Of a DNA stretch of 64,000 nucleotides, positions 45,781 to 56,336 are shown piece after piece. Under the pieces are notes generated by a model that searched no databases, was not told where the DNA came from, and was given only the letters and a program-made list of their open reading frames with translations. The stretch covers positions 3,149,269-3,213,268 of the forward strand of contig CM025850.1 of NCBI GenBank assembly GCA_003952965.2, read 5' to 3'. Origin of the DNA: Morella rubra. Its lineage: Eukaryota; Streptophyta; Magnoliopsida; Fagales; Myricaceae. The position numbers were made by a program, and so were the translations under genes. Each line of letters starts with the position of its first letter. The stretch's first letter is position 1.

Positions 45781-48070
45781 AAGTGAAAGGACAGGGAAAT
45801 AGATGCATCATCCTTGCATTGCATCGAGCATACACTGTTAGCCTGTTATGGATATCAATGCTTAGCTTTATTATTATCATGCTGCTCATAACATGTTCCT
45901 TTTCCCCCTTTACTGAGTCTGTAGGACTCACCCCTTTATTTGTTAATTTTCTTGTATGTACCACTCTGGCTGTGGACCCTGGACGTATCAGATGTTAATC
46001 TTTATGAGCGAGGAGTTTCTGGATGTAGACCTATACATTTAGTGATGACGTTTTGGACGTTTGTCACTGAGTCATTCGAGTTTTTTGGGGTACGAGCACC
46101 AGTGGTATCTTAAAGAGCCTCAAACCATCCCAATTCCCTTAATTGAAGATTTCGAACTAGCAGAGTTTTGACCGACCCTTTTTTTGGACGTCCCTCCTCC
46201 ACCGGCACTACCGGTAGAGGGTATCAAGGGAAAATGAAGTCATTGACCTAACCTTCGACACGGAGTCTGTGGGTTGATTAGATATCCATTGTAGTCATTT
46301 GTTTTTGGTAATGATTGTACTTTCTGTTGTTGTCTGTATTATAGGACGGAAAGCTGTAGTCAGCTTTCACTTTTGTATTTACTTTCTCTTACTGTTGTAT
46401 CCTCATGAAGGATTTTGTTCTTTGTAAATGCAGTGGAAAATTTTGTATTTATATTTTTGAGATTTCCCTTATCCTGTTTCTTCCTTAAGCCAGCTACCAA
46501 TTGATTGTTTTTAAAATATTTTTCTAAGCTACCTATTTAATTTATTAGTTATTTTAGTTATTTTATGTTACTATTTCCTTCCTTATATATTATCTCTTTT
46601 CACTAAAACGTTTCCGCTAAACTTTTTAAAGCCAGTTATCAGGCCTTTATAGGATTAATTCGTGCAGTAATCCCCGCTTGTGTGCATTCTATTACTATAG
46701 GAGAGCCTAGGGGGTAAGTACTAGCACAGGGCGTGACATAGCATCACAGGTTGGAGAGGAGGACGGTGAAGAGATAGCAGGACCATCAAATGTGGAAGCA
46801 TACTAGGAGAACGAGTCAATTTCGCTTTTTTATAGACTTTAGCGAATTTAACATGATTCCGTTGAGAAAGAATGACATCGGTCCTCTTGTCCAAGTCACT
46901 GAAGACACTGAAGCATGACATCGCACTACATCAATATCGGACAGTTATGATGAGTCATCATGCGAGGATAGTGATAATTTTGAAGAGTCTGACTCTAATG
47001 ATTAAAGTGAGTTTATGAATTTTTGTTATTTGTCATAATTTTTAAGTATCTATTTCAATATTGTTTTTCAATAATAATAGAGTTAATACATTTTTCGTGC
47101 TTTTGCATGTACAGGACATCGTGAGTAGATGATGGAGCACAAACGGAGATTTGGATAGAGTTTCAGATTTTATTTTTGTTTTGTATTTTATTTACTAACG
47201 ATTTCTATTATTTATTTTATTTCAGATTATGACCATTAAATATTTGTAGGAACAATTATTAATTCTATTTTGTAATTAATATATAACTTCTTCACATTCA
47301 CGTGTAATTTATATTTAAATACATAATTTAAATAAATATAAAACATTCGGACAACATTAAAAATCGTGAGTTAAATGGATAATTTTAATAAATATATAAA
47401 CATCCACACATTTTAAACAGACGTGCACACGGTTTAATCCATTTGTCCCAACGTTTATTGTTGTCCACATGCTGTTTTTTAATTATTGTCTACACATTTA
47501 CTAATTGTTCGCACATTATATTCAGTGAAAGTAACCACATCCGAACATGTTGGAAAAATGTTCAGAAGTTATGTTTTGTGACACTTATTTTTTGATACAA
47601 ATATTAAATACGTTGGAACGTATTTGTTTGGACCTTGCGCACACATTTTAGTGACGAATTATATTTTTGTCACGCACCACAATGTGTGCAAACAGATTAT
47701 CCGAATAGACAAAAAACAGCCAATACGTCATGTAAGTGTAATCGTCACGCCAATTGAAAATCGTCTGGACCTATACGAAAATCGTCTGAACAATTTTTAG
47801 TCATTAAATTGGCAAACTGTCACCCAAAATCTTGAGTGACATGCTTACAGTGGCAAATGGCTTGTCGAATTGATTTTGATATCAAAACACTTCAATGACG
47901 AAATTGTTGCATTTGGTGACAAATATTTTTGACACCCAAACACAAGTTTCTTGTAGTGTCTGCTATAACAAGATAGTAAAGTGAGTTTCAAAATATAGAA
48001 ATATCATCACTTAAACATGCTGTTAGTTTTAAACAGAGAAGATATTATATGAAACAGACCATATAACATA

Positions 48071-48491
48071 CAGTGGCAGATCTAGGATCAAAATTCATGA
48101 GGGTTGAACTTTTCACCTGCCACTTAAGCCATGAAGAAGAAGAAGAAGAAGAAGAAGAAGAAGAAGGAGGAGGAGGACGAGGAGGAGGAGAAGAAGAAGG
48201 AGAAGGAGAAGAAGAGAAGAAGGAGGAGGAGGAGAAGAAGGAGAAGAAGAAGAAGAAGAAGCAGAAGCAGAAGCAGAAGCAGAAGCAGATGAAGAAGAAG
48301 CAGATGAAGAAGAAGAAGCAGATGAAGCTGAAGAAGAAGGAGAAGAAGAAGAAGAAGAAGAGGAGGAGGAGGGTTGGCCTAGGTCTATGGGGATCGGGCC
48401 CCTACAGGTCTAGGCCAAAAAAAAAAAATTACATATAAATTTTTATTTTGGGCGGTGCAATGGGTGGCAGCCGCCCCTGCATCTGCCACTG
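48071..48491. mobile_element. hAT-like non-autonomous element, 421 bp
   Basis: Begins CAGTGGCAGAT and ends ATCTGCCACTG, an exact 11-bp inverted repeat. ATAACATA occurs on both sides (48063-48070, 48492-48499), the 8-bp target copy expected of hAT elements. The interior is mostly a GAA/GAG/CAG triplet tract. The open frame across it is low-complexity Glu/Lys and is not a real gene. Confidence 0.93.
48131..48373 (+). repeat. Purine-rich GAA/GAG triplet tract
   Basis: About 240 bases of GAA, GAG, GGA and a few CAG/GAT triplets on the plus strand with almost no pyrimidines. It makes up more than half of the hAT-like element. Confidence 0.95.
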
Positions 48492-49139
48492 ATAACATAT
48501 ACAATTTGTTCATATGGAATACTCAACAAATTTCAACTCACAATTTCACTTTACACCATAAAAACTATTCATTTACAATATCATTCTAGCTAAACATTGT
48601 CTTTCAGCTCAAAAATTTATCAATAATCCAACAACAAAGTCATATCATAGATATTTAAGATAATAAATCTGTTCAAATAATCCACATCAATAATCTGAAA
48701 AATATAATAGAGCATTATCATAAAAATATCTAAAACAATGTAAACAGATTCTTTGAATCAACCAATATCTAAATAACTGAATTAACAAAATCAACAATAG
48801 TCACCATGTTGATCTCAAAATAACACAATATGATGAGATTACAAACTCAAACAAGATTTTTGGCACAATATAAACTAACAAAACAATATCCAAAGATGTT
48901 GAAGTTATTGTATAACAACTTAAAATAAATTTTCAACTCACAACAAGGTACATATGATCAAAAAAGATATATAGAAGCATATTCAAACTCATTTTCCAAT
49001 CAACAGAACACTTTCAACTATATAAGAGATAATCAATATCGAAAATCAAATTTATAGCTCATAGTATTCTCAATATATTGAATATGTGCAAATATTCAAC
49101 AATACTCAACATTCATGAACAATTCATGTGCAATATTTA

Positions 49140-49628
49140 TCAATACTCAACAAATATGATTTTGCAAACAATATCATTTAGCTTACTAACGAACTCATCG
49201 AAAGACTCATCTTCTTTTATGCGGATTTCTTCAAATCTAGTTGCAAGCATTTGAAGCTTTGAGTTCTTCATGATCTTCATTCCTTCATGTGTGATCTCTA
49301 AGATTTCCTAAGTATCTTTAGCAACTTCACACATAGAAATATGTTTGAATTCATCAGCCGAAATACCTATAAATATATCATGTAAAGCACGACTATTACA
49401 TGTGCATTCATTAATTTCATCCTTAGACCACAAGCTAATATCTTTAGGACCAGCAAGTGTAGTTTCAGTTTCACTAGCACTAGTCATCGGTCTAGACCAT
49501 TCTTTCTCAATCGAGTGCCATACTCGTTCATCCAAAGACTTCAAGAAAGCCCTCATCCTTACCTTCCAGTAAGCATAGTTATTGCTATCAAAGTAGGGAG
49601 GAACAGATAGAGATTGACTCTTATCCAT
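49140..49628 (-). pseudogene. Copia gag fragment
   Basis: Capsid-like protein of a Ty1/copia element (DUF4219 followed by a UBN2-type region). From ATG 49628 it reads MDKSQSLSVPPYFDSNNYAY, WKVRMRAFLKSLDERVW and HDIFIGISADEFKHI, then after a TAG at 49308-49310 EILEITHEGMKIMKNSKLQM and KEDESFDEFVSKLNDIV. It ends near 49140; the zinc knuckle and all of pol are gone. Between 47962 and about 49140 only AT-rich DNA and the hAT-like element are seen. The start lies about 30 bases from the LTR end. Confidence 0.8.
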
Positions 49629-49657
49629 GACAACAACACAAGGGTCAAGGAGCGTTG

Positions 49658-49885
49658 TTAAGAGTTTAGACCCAATATTATACCTAAATGTGGGTGAATA
49701 GGAATTAAAACTTTAAACACCTTTTTGTTTCACAGAAAATACCAAATCAAATATCAATATAATGAAAATATCAAATCTGGGATTCAACTGTCTAACCTTA
49801 AACTGACTGTAATCTGACTTAAAAGCAATTTTTGATAGAACAGGGAAATCTTTATACCAAGATTTTTTAATTAAGGTACCAGTAT
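49658..49885 (-). repeat. Copia 5' LTR fragment
   Basis: Matches 31108-31345 closely (shared runs TATCAATATAATGAAAATAT and AAGCAATTTTTGATAGAACA). It is cut at about 49885, where gypsy gag sequence begins, so most of this LTR is lost. Confidence 0.85.
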
Positions 49886-49955
49886 TTTACCAGAGCTCCA
49901 TCTTCTTGTCTTTTTCTGCAATCTGAATTTTGATTCGAGGCATTTCCTTCATTCT

Positions 49956-50870
49956 CTAAGCCGAAGTTCCTCCCAGTTTGGCTGCTTGTTCTCTTCGAGC
50001 GAGGAATATATCTCTGGCATTCATATACTTTTGAGCTTTCTCCATAAATGGAGAATTTTTGCCTAAGGAGAATGAGAATCTCCTGTCTATTAGGCCTGTC
50101 ACTATGGCTGTAAGGACTACTTTATCCCCTGGATCTTCTACATTCAGCTTTTCTGGTTTGAATTGGGCCACGTAATCACGCAGACTCTCTCCAATTTTTT
50201 GACGAGTTGAGAGAAGATGAATTGCCGACTTCTTTTTTCGTTTGTTTGCTATGAAATGACCTACGAACACACGACTAAGTTCCTTGAAACCCAATATAGA
50301 ATTTGGCTTGAGTTTGCTGAACCATATCCAGGCTGATCCTGCCAAAGTGATGGGAAATGCTTTGCATTTAATGGCGTCTTGAGTGTCCAATAGATCCATT
50401 TGCGAGCAGTGTCCTTCCAGGTGGTCAAGCAGATCTTCTGCAGCTGTGTACTTATCGATGACGGGCTTACAAAACGTAGCTGGTAGCTTAGTTTCCAAAA
50501 TTCCCTGTGTGAAAGGGGATTCTACTTTGTGCATCATACTTTCCAGAGTAGATGACAGCGGCTTATCTACTTTCTGCTTCATCCTTCCAAGCTCCGCCAG
50601 CACTTCTTTGAATTTCGCATTCACTTGTTCATCCCAGTTTTGGATTGGTGGAACAATTTTGTCTTCATGCTATGGCACTGAAGTTTCTCTTTCTTGCCAC
50701 CTATCTTGAACCCTCCTTAACTCTAGCTCTGTGGCTGTATAGGATTCGTTGTGCTCCCACTGTTTCCACCTCTAGCTTCATTGTTTGGGTTTTGCCCTGC
50801 CGGATCTTCTCCAACCTTTCCATTTGCTTTATTCAGCGTAGCCACCATGAATCTTGTGTCTTAAGAACTT
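49956..50870 (-). pseudogene. Gypsy gag, broken
   Basis: Nucleocapsid precursor of a Ty3/gypsy element of the Tat/Athila-like kind (Retrotrans_gag). The open part, 49956-50624, reads YTAAEDLLDHLEGHCSQMDL, DAIKCKAFPITLAGSAWIWF, GESLRDYVAQF and KYMNARDIFLARREQA. The likely start, MVATLNKANGKVGEDPAGQN, is near 50850, and at least one frameshift and stops separate it from the open part. No zinc knuckle is seen before the junction with the copia LTR. Confidence 0.8.
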
Positions 50871-50873
50871 TAT

Positions 50874-50894
50874 CGTTCCCATAGACGGTGCCAA
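50874..50894 (-). other. Gypsy primer binding site region
   Basis: On the minus strand TTGGCACCGTCTATGGGAAC lies a few bases inside the LTR end. It is close to the TTGGCGCCGTCTGTGGG seen at this place in many plant Tat-type gypsy elements. Confidence 0.65.
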
Positions 50895-50898
50895 CTAA

Positions 50899-51396
50899 TG
50901 AATCAATTACAATCGATTAGATGGTTCACAGTAACTATTTGGAATATCAACTATCCTTCTTTTTTTATGCTTCGTATTTGCAGTATAAACAAATCCCACC
51001 ATCGGGGAGTAACTCCTCTGATGGTTAAGTCAGTTCTTGATCTTATTAAGATATTTCACTTTTATATGATACTTGAATTGCATACCCGTTTCTCCCTTGC
51101 TTGCTTCCTTTTTATACTCATTTCTCCACTAGTTTTTCCTCTTAAGTTTTCGCTTTCGCCACGACTTTACTGGGAAGTTTGCTTCTACCTTGTTCAATCA
51201 GTCATATGTTACTCTTATGTCGTGGGTCACCTGTTAACTTCTACTTGATAAAATCACCGGATGATTTTCCTTTGTGGATCACCCACTATGCTTGACTTAT
51301 CCCAAATGGACTTATGTTTACAAGGATATATGAATTGGACTCTCGTAGGCTTTGTACAGTTCTCAGGCTCGTTGGGCTTTAGATTTAGTATCATCA
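50899..51396 (-). repeat. Gypsy 5' LTR
   Basis: On the minus strand it begins TGATGATACTAAATC and ends GTAATTGATTCA, with TG...CA ends. It is adjacent to the PBS. The outermost ~100 bases on the left (50899-51000) match the interrupted copy at 30599-31104. Confidence 0.65.
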
Positions 51397-51773
51397 GCCT
51401 TTAGTAAAGAAAACAAGATTTGAGCTTCATTTGTTTTAACCTAAAGTACTTTTTTCAGTAAAGTAATTTCAAATGTATTAAGTTTTAATAAAATATTTTA
51501 ATTTCTGGTGTTTGATTGTTAGATTAAATTTATTTTTCTAAAAGTATTTTTTAATGTTTGATGCATGTTGTATTTTCTGTAATCTTATATAATTAATAAA
51601 TTTAATTCTTAACATCAATTTGAAATAAAATAAAATAAAAATTCAAGAGACTAAGAAAGGGGATCGGCCATGGCAGAAGATGCAAGAGCTGAGAGCCTTC
51701 ATGAGAGTGAGAGAGGGGACTGTTGAGTGTTGAGTGATAGACTGGGTAGGATTGTTAAAATCGGGTTTGAGGT

Positions 51774-52040
51774 GGGGTTTTCACCACCCCCCGACCTTGA
51801 ACTTGAGGCAATTTAGGCAAAAGTTTTGCAACCCGACCCAAAAATAGATAAAACTATCGGGGTCAGGTTTCCACCACCCCGACCCTGAAACTGAGGCAAT
51901 TAGGACGAAAAGTTTGCAACCTGAACTCTATAAAAAGATAAAATCATCTAGGTTGGGTTTCCACCACCCCGACCCTCGAACTGAGGCAATCGGGACGAGA
52001 AGTATGCAACCAAATCTTGAAAAAAGTTAAAACTGTAAGG
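51774..52040. repeat. Three ~89-bp tandem repeats
   Basis: Units begin at about 51775, 51866 and 51955 with GGGTTTCCACCACCCCGACC or a variant and share ACTGAGGCAAT, TTTGCAAC and AAAGATAAAA. The surroundings (51400-52330) carry no gene. Confidence 0.85.
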
Positions 52041-52990
52041 GATTGGTTCCTCTGAATGCTTTGGTTTCGAATTGGGTTATAAGATAAAACATTTAAAAGT
52101 AAGTATAACTATGTTGGGCATAAGGGAAAAAATAAATAAAAAATTCATGTTAGAGACCCAAACCCGAACTTGATTTTTTTTTTTTCGGGTTTATGTTTTA
52201 AAACTGACCCTGACTTTGATGCAACTCGACCTGTTCAGTTGAGCCAAGTAGGTTCCTAGTCGAGAGGTCGAGTCGGTGAGATTTGGCCACTCATAAGACT
52301 GGGTGAGACAGGTCAAAAAAAATATTCACTAATTTTAGAAATTAAGTCATTTTTGGGAAAATGGAGTTGTGTTTTTACGATTGATCAAATTAAGTTTCGG
52401 TTAACGATATTTTACTAAACTTTCCAAACAGTTAAAAGTATGAAAAGAATTTTACAAAAAAAAATACTAAAAACAAATGGACACCAATTTATAAGCTATG
52501 TTTGGTTTAAATCTCAAAATAATTTTTTGTGTTTATATTTTTTTAGAAGTAATGTAGATTCTCTTGGTATTAGTGAAAACTATGTTAAAAGTTGTGGGAA
52601 TTTATAAAAAATTATTAAAATTAATAAAAAATAATTAAATTTTTTTTAAAAACGTTGAAACAATTCAAACATACCATAAATCTTTCGGATGCTGTGGTAC
52701 ATGCGACGTCGGACAAAGAGATAGTAACATCAAGCATAGCCATGTGGGGCGCACTGATTCGCCAAGGGTGGGTCTTGTAATTTGCTATGGAATCAAACAT
52801 GTGGCATTGAAGATCCAGCAGCTCCACTTCATTAATTAGATTTTCCTCGGGGTTTGGCTTGCACTTCACGATTCAAACTGGAGGAGTTATAGTCCGTCTC
52901 TTTCGTTTCGCTCTCTTGTTCATAGAAGCAAACAGACCTTCGGCGCTGGAAATCTCAATCTTGCGCAGTGTCTTCTTTCAGTAGAACGCC
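52041..52990. other. Upstream region of the EF-hand gene
   Basis: No gene recognised. A minus-strand open frame at 52621-52869 has no family features. The last ~100 bases before 52991 are probably 5' UTR (CT-rich near 52898-52918). Confidence 0.4.
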
Positions 52991-55900
52991 ATGGGACAGG
53001 TCTTAGGCAGACTTCAAGGTACTCTACTTTGATCGAATTGAAGATATCCCTCTGTCTCTTTCCCCTTCTTGTCATTCTGTTTTGAGATTGGGCCATAAAA
53101 CGCAAAAGAGTAAAAGTAAAAAAAGAGGGAGGTTTTGATGATACGAATGGAATAAACATTGCCCACAGGCAAGCCGTGGAGGCAAAAGCAGCTGAGGAAG
53201 ATAACCGATAAGGTCTTCGACCGTCTTAAGAATGCATCGGGGAGGGCTAATCTGACATTCGAAGACCTATACATCGCTGTACTGCTTGTATACAAGTGAG
53301 AAGAAGCTTCTGCTTATTCGAAAATTTATTTTCTGCTGACATTTTTAAGCTCATAGCAAAAATAAATAAATTAAATCCTATTTTAGAAATTACCAGAACG
53401 GGTAGTCTTACCATGACGATCTTTTTTATTTGTCGGTTTAATGTTTTAGTGATGTCAATAAGCGCATACCGGGGCCGCATTTTGATCCACCCCACAAAGA
53501 AGAAGTCAGAGCTATGATGCAGGTACTGTCACTGCTGTCCTAATTAGTTTATTTGGTGATAATGGTGAAACTGTATACGAGCCTGTGTGGTGAAAGTGCA
53601 TGCCAGATGCTTCCGTTAATTCTTGTTGACCCATTTCATGCTGGATTGCATTACAAGCTTTTGTAAATGATAAGACAAGAGTTACGAGCTTGATTATATT
53701 AATAACAAATTGATGCAAGTCGAAATAATCACATGAAGTCCTTTTCTTTGAAGAGAATAAGATTTGACATGCAACCTCAAAACCGTTGAACAATAGGAAA
53801 GAAACATGTATACGAGTTATATCATAGATACGCAGCCTTACCATATTGCTAATTTATACATTAGTTCTTTAATTTTGTTTGCCTTATGACTTGCCCTCTC
53901 CCAGTTCGGATTGGACTCATTTGGTTGAGAGGAGGCGGGTAAAATGGAATAGTTGTGGCAGTATTCCTGACCTGTTAGCCGGTTTAAATGACCTTTTACT
54001 ATATCCTGTCAGAATATCCTTCACTGTTGCGTCTCAGTTGTTACTTATACCTATGACCCCCCTTGAGTACTGGTCATAATGTTTTTGAAGTAAAGTTAGA
54101 GTAGCTATGATACATTGAATGATGAAACAGAATGGAGGGGCACGTATCTGTGGCATCAGGTAATCCCAATAAAAGGGAGCCTTTATGTGACAAACTCAGC
54201 CAATGAGACAGCACATTTTGCAAGGCTGCAAAATCAGGGTAGTCTCTTTTGAATTACTGCTGCTATTTCCTACCTCTAAAGGCCATACAAGACCTCATCC
54301 TTCTGTAGGCGTGACATTACAAGGGATACTGCTGCATCTGATATAGATACTTGTAGTGGCAGAACCGATAATTTATTTTTGCAGGCTGGACTGAAGCTGT
54401 CATGATTAACTATTTTCCTTACACTTTTCCTTACTCTGCATTTTGCTGGATATTGTATTGCAGATAAATGTTATTAATCCAATTCAATATACTATCAGAA
54501 ATATCAAACCTGATAAAAAATGTTACAAAATAACAAGAATATCAATTTCATTCTATCCTTCTAGATATGCTTCTGTTCCAAATTAATGTTGGTTCAAATA
54601 GAGGGGGTAAGCAATGCTCAAATTTTAAAATTAGGTGTGTGAATGGCACTTAGTCGATGTTTATAGGTGTAAGTAAGAACCCAATAATAGTTATGGGGGA
54701 CAAATATAATCAATCCGTTTGTACAATTAATTATTATCTATACGTTTGGTGTATAATAGGATCGAAAATTTGAAATTGAAATATCTCCCTCGATTGAGAA
54801 AGCGAATTACCAAAATATCCATCATTTTTGTTTCTAATATAATGATAGTATTCCCACAATTTTATCGCTCATATATAATCGGGCTAATGAGTAAGAGTTT
54901 AGGATCACATCTTTCATACCATTCATCAGCACCTAGAGAAAATTTTATTAGATCTTTACAAGAAGTTTAGTTAGTAGGTATGATTTAATTTATACTGTTT
55001 GTGTATTTGAATAAATAATCCAAGTCTAAGTTATCCAAGTGTCATCAAGGCCATTGACCAAGCCCCAGACCACCTGATCTTCCACTAGCAAAATATATTT
55101 TTGTTATTCGATTAAATTGTTTAATGAGATAATTTCGACTACAGTGGAGTTCCTACATCCTTTTCCCTGTAAGCTAGTAGAGTACATACATGAATAGGAA
55201 TTTTGAGAGCATGATAATTCCTTGCTTAACTTTTAATCTCGGATGTGAACGGAATTTTTTCCCCTTTTCAAAATTTTGAGGGGATGCAATCTTTAGATTC
55301 TGGGGGTTAGAAAGGGGAAAGGGGGGATTTTGTGAATTTTTGGGATCTGTAACTTGGACCCGCCCTCACAAATCTTGGCTCTAACTTATCCTATAAGATG
55401 CAATTAGGTTGGTCGACAAGCCTACTACCTTGCCTCTAATATTTTGTCCCATTAGGATAATACTGAGGGTAATTGAGCTGGTATATGACTAACGCCCTTC
55501 CGTTTGGACTTTATATCAGATTTTTGGGATGACACTGTGCCTGATTCACTTGAATTGGATTTTGTGCTATTGTCATGGAAAATATCTTGTTTTCTTAGTG
55601 ACTTCTGTATTTCTATGGTATATTCTGCGTAGGAGCAATTTTACGAATTTTTTGACGTCAATATACCTGCACTTTGCACATCCTTATACTTGTTGGTTTT
55701 TCAAATGCTTGCATTCCTTACACATTTTTGGCACCAAAAATCATTGGTGTTTTCCTTATCGGCAGAGCTGCGATCTAAACCTTGATGGAGAAATTGATCG
55801 TGAGGAATTTGTGAAGTTTATTGAACGGCTGACAGCTGATACACTCATTGCTGTTAGTGAGGGACTGATACTCACTTTGGTTGTGGCACCAACTATTGCG

Positions 55901-56036
55901 ATGGCAACAAAGAGGGCTACCGAGGGTGTGCCAGGGTGTAGGGAAGGTGGTGCAGAAGTTACCCAATTCCATTTATGCATCGCTTGTCATTCCTGCGGTT
56001 GTGTTGTTTCAACAGGCATGTCGGGAGTCCGAATAG
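52991..56036 (+). CDS. EF-hand calcium-binding family protein, last exon frameshifted
   Basis: A small plant protein with one clear EF-hand. Exons by GT-AG sites: 52991-53018 (MGQVLGRLQ), 53169-53295 (KPWRQKQLRKITDKVFDRLK...), 53450-53522 (DVNKRIPGPHFDPPHKEEVR) and 55766 onward (SCDLNLDGEIDREEFVKFIE). The loop DLNLDGEIDREE has the ligands needed for calcium. A hydrophobic stretch, LIAVSEGLILTLVVAPTIAM, follows, perhaps a membrane or packing helix. Near 55932 one extra G (CCAGGGTGTAGG) shifts the frame. Without it the protein would end at TAG 56034-56036 with 165 residues; with it, translation runs to 56080 with an altered tail (180 residues). The related copy at 25654-25915 keeps the frame here. 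The frameshift is either a recent mutation or a base error. Function beyond calcium binding is unknown. Confidence 0.75.
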
Positions 56037-56335
56037 ATAGTTTCTTCCTTTCACTGAATTCATCTATTTGTACAATGTGATGAATCCGTATTCGTGTTCA
56101 TGTTATTTTTAGTTTGTGTTGCAACAGTCTCTTATACAAAGGATTGTAATGTTGCTAGTCCTTGTCAGCTGCAATGACTTACCTCCAAGTGAAACGCAAA
56201 ACATTGATAGTGAGCTTCACAAAAAATTATCATCTTTGGGCTACTCTATATGCTCCCTTGCTTCTCCTGGTAGGATTTTTATGTCTGTTATTATCATCTC
56301 TGGGCTACTCTCTTCTTTCTGCCAATTCTAAAGGT
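55015..56335 (+). repeat. EF-hand gene 3' segment, inverted duplicate of 25430-26985
   Basis: Covers the end of intron 3, the last exon and about 300 bases downstream. Matching anchors include CAAGGCCATTGACCAAGCCC at about 55050, AGTGACTTCTGTATTTCTAT at about 55600 and TATGCTCCCTTGCTTC at about 56250. This copy is shorter because it lacks the 54-bp triplication and the long C run. Confidence 0.85.
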
Positions 56336-56336
56336 A

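Larger units (their letters stand above)
43471..46738. mobile_element. 3.3 kb insertion inside the CACTA transposase
   Basis: Alignment with the first CACTA transposase shows that this block interrupts DUF4216. TAGCAT occurs directly before (43465-43470) and after (46739-46744), a candidate 6-bp target copy. The right end, GGGCGTGACA, is TGTCACGCCC on the minus strand, a common start of plant LTRs, but the left end (ATAACACCTC) has no matching terminus. The block contains no protein I recognise. It has a 24-bp tandem repeat (43761-43856), a CCCGGG-rich degenerate repeat (44850-45125) and a GAAA run (about 45712-45780). A non-autonomous LTR-type element on the minus strand is the best guess. 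Confidence 0.5.
35911..47958 (+). mobile_element. CACTA transposon, complete ends, 12 kb
   Basis: The terminal repeats CACTACAAGAA (35911-35921) and TTCTTGTAGTG (47948-47958) are exact inverted copies, and TCT occurs directly outside both (35908-35910, 47959-47961). Subterminal zones carry GTCCGCACG, GTTCGGACG and GTTCGAACG words (36050-37450, 39720-39810, 47340-47800), different from the first CACTA element. Contents in order: a captured plant-transposon-protein gene (37503-38950) split by a MITE, a decayed TNP2 transposase (40382-43470 and 46739-46920), and within the transposase a 3.3 kb insertion. No Transposase_24 gene is found. It is not autonomous. Confidence 0.93.
30599..51396 (-). 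mobile_element. Outer gypsy remnant hosting nested insertions
   Basis: On the right are an LTR (50899-51396), a PBS and a gag frame, all on the minus strand. On the left, 30599-30652 plus 31053-31104 match 50899-51000 and represent the other LTR, cut short. Between them lie copia, CACTA, hAT-like and other insertions. Protease, reverse transcriptase and integrase of this gypsy element are absent, so it was deleted as well as interrupted. That both LTR pieces belong to one element is inference from position and orientation; no target copies were found. Confidence 0.5.

Noticed and set aside
45578..45964. 128-residue minus-strand frame
   Set aside because: Crosses a GAAA microsatellite and gives a Phe/Leu/Ser run; no homology pattern.
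48073..48438. 121-residue Glu/Lys-rich frame
   Set aside because: It is the translation of the triplet tract inside a hAT-like element, with no start context or conserved domain.
49956..50624. Host gene reading of the 222-residue frame
   Set aside because: Motif order is that of Retrotrans_gag and it sits beside a PBS and LTR, so it is retrotransposon gag.
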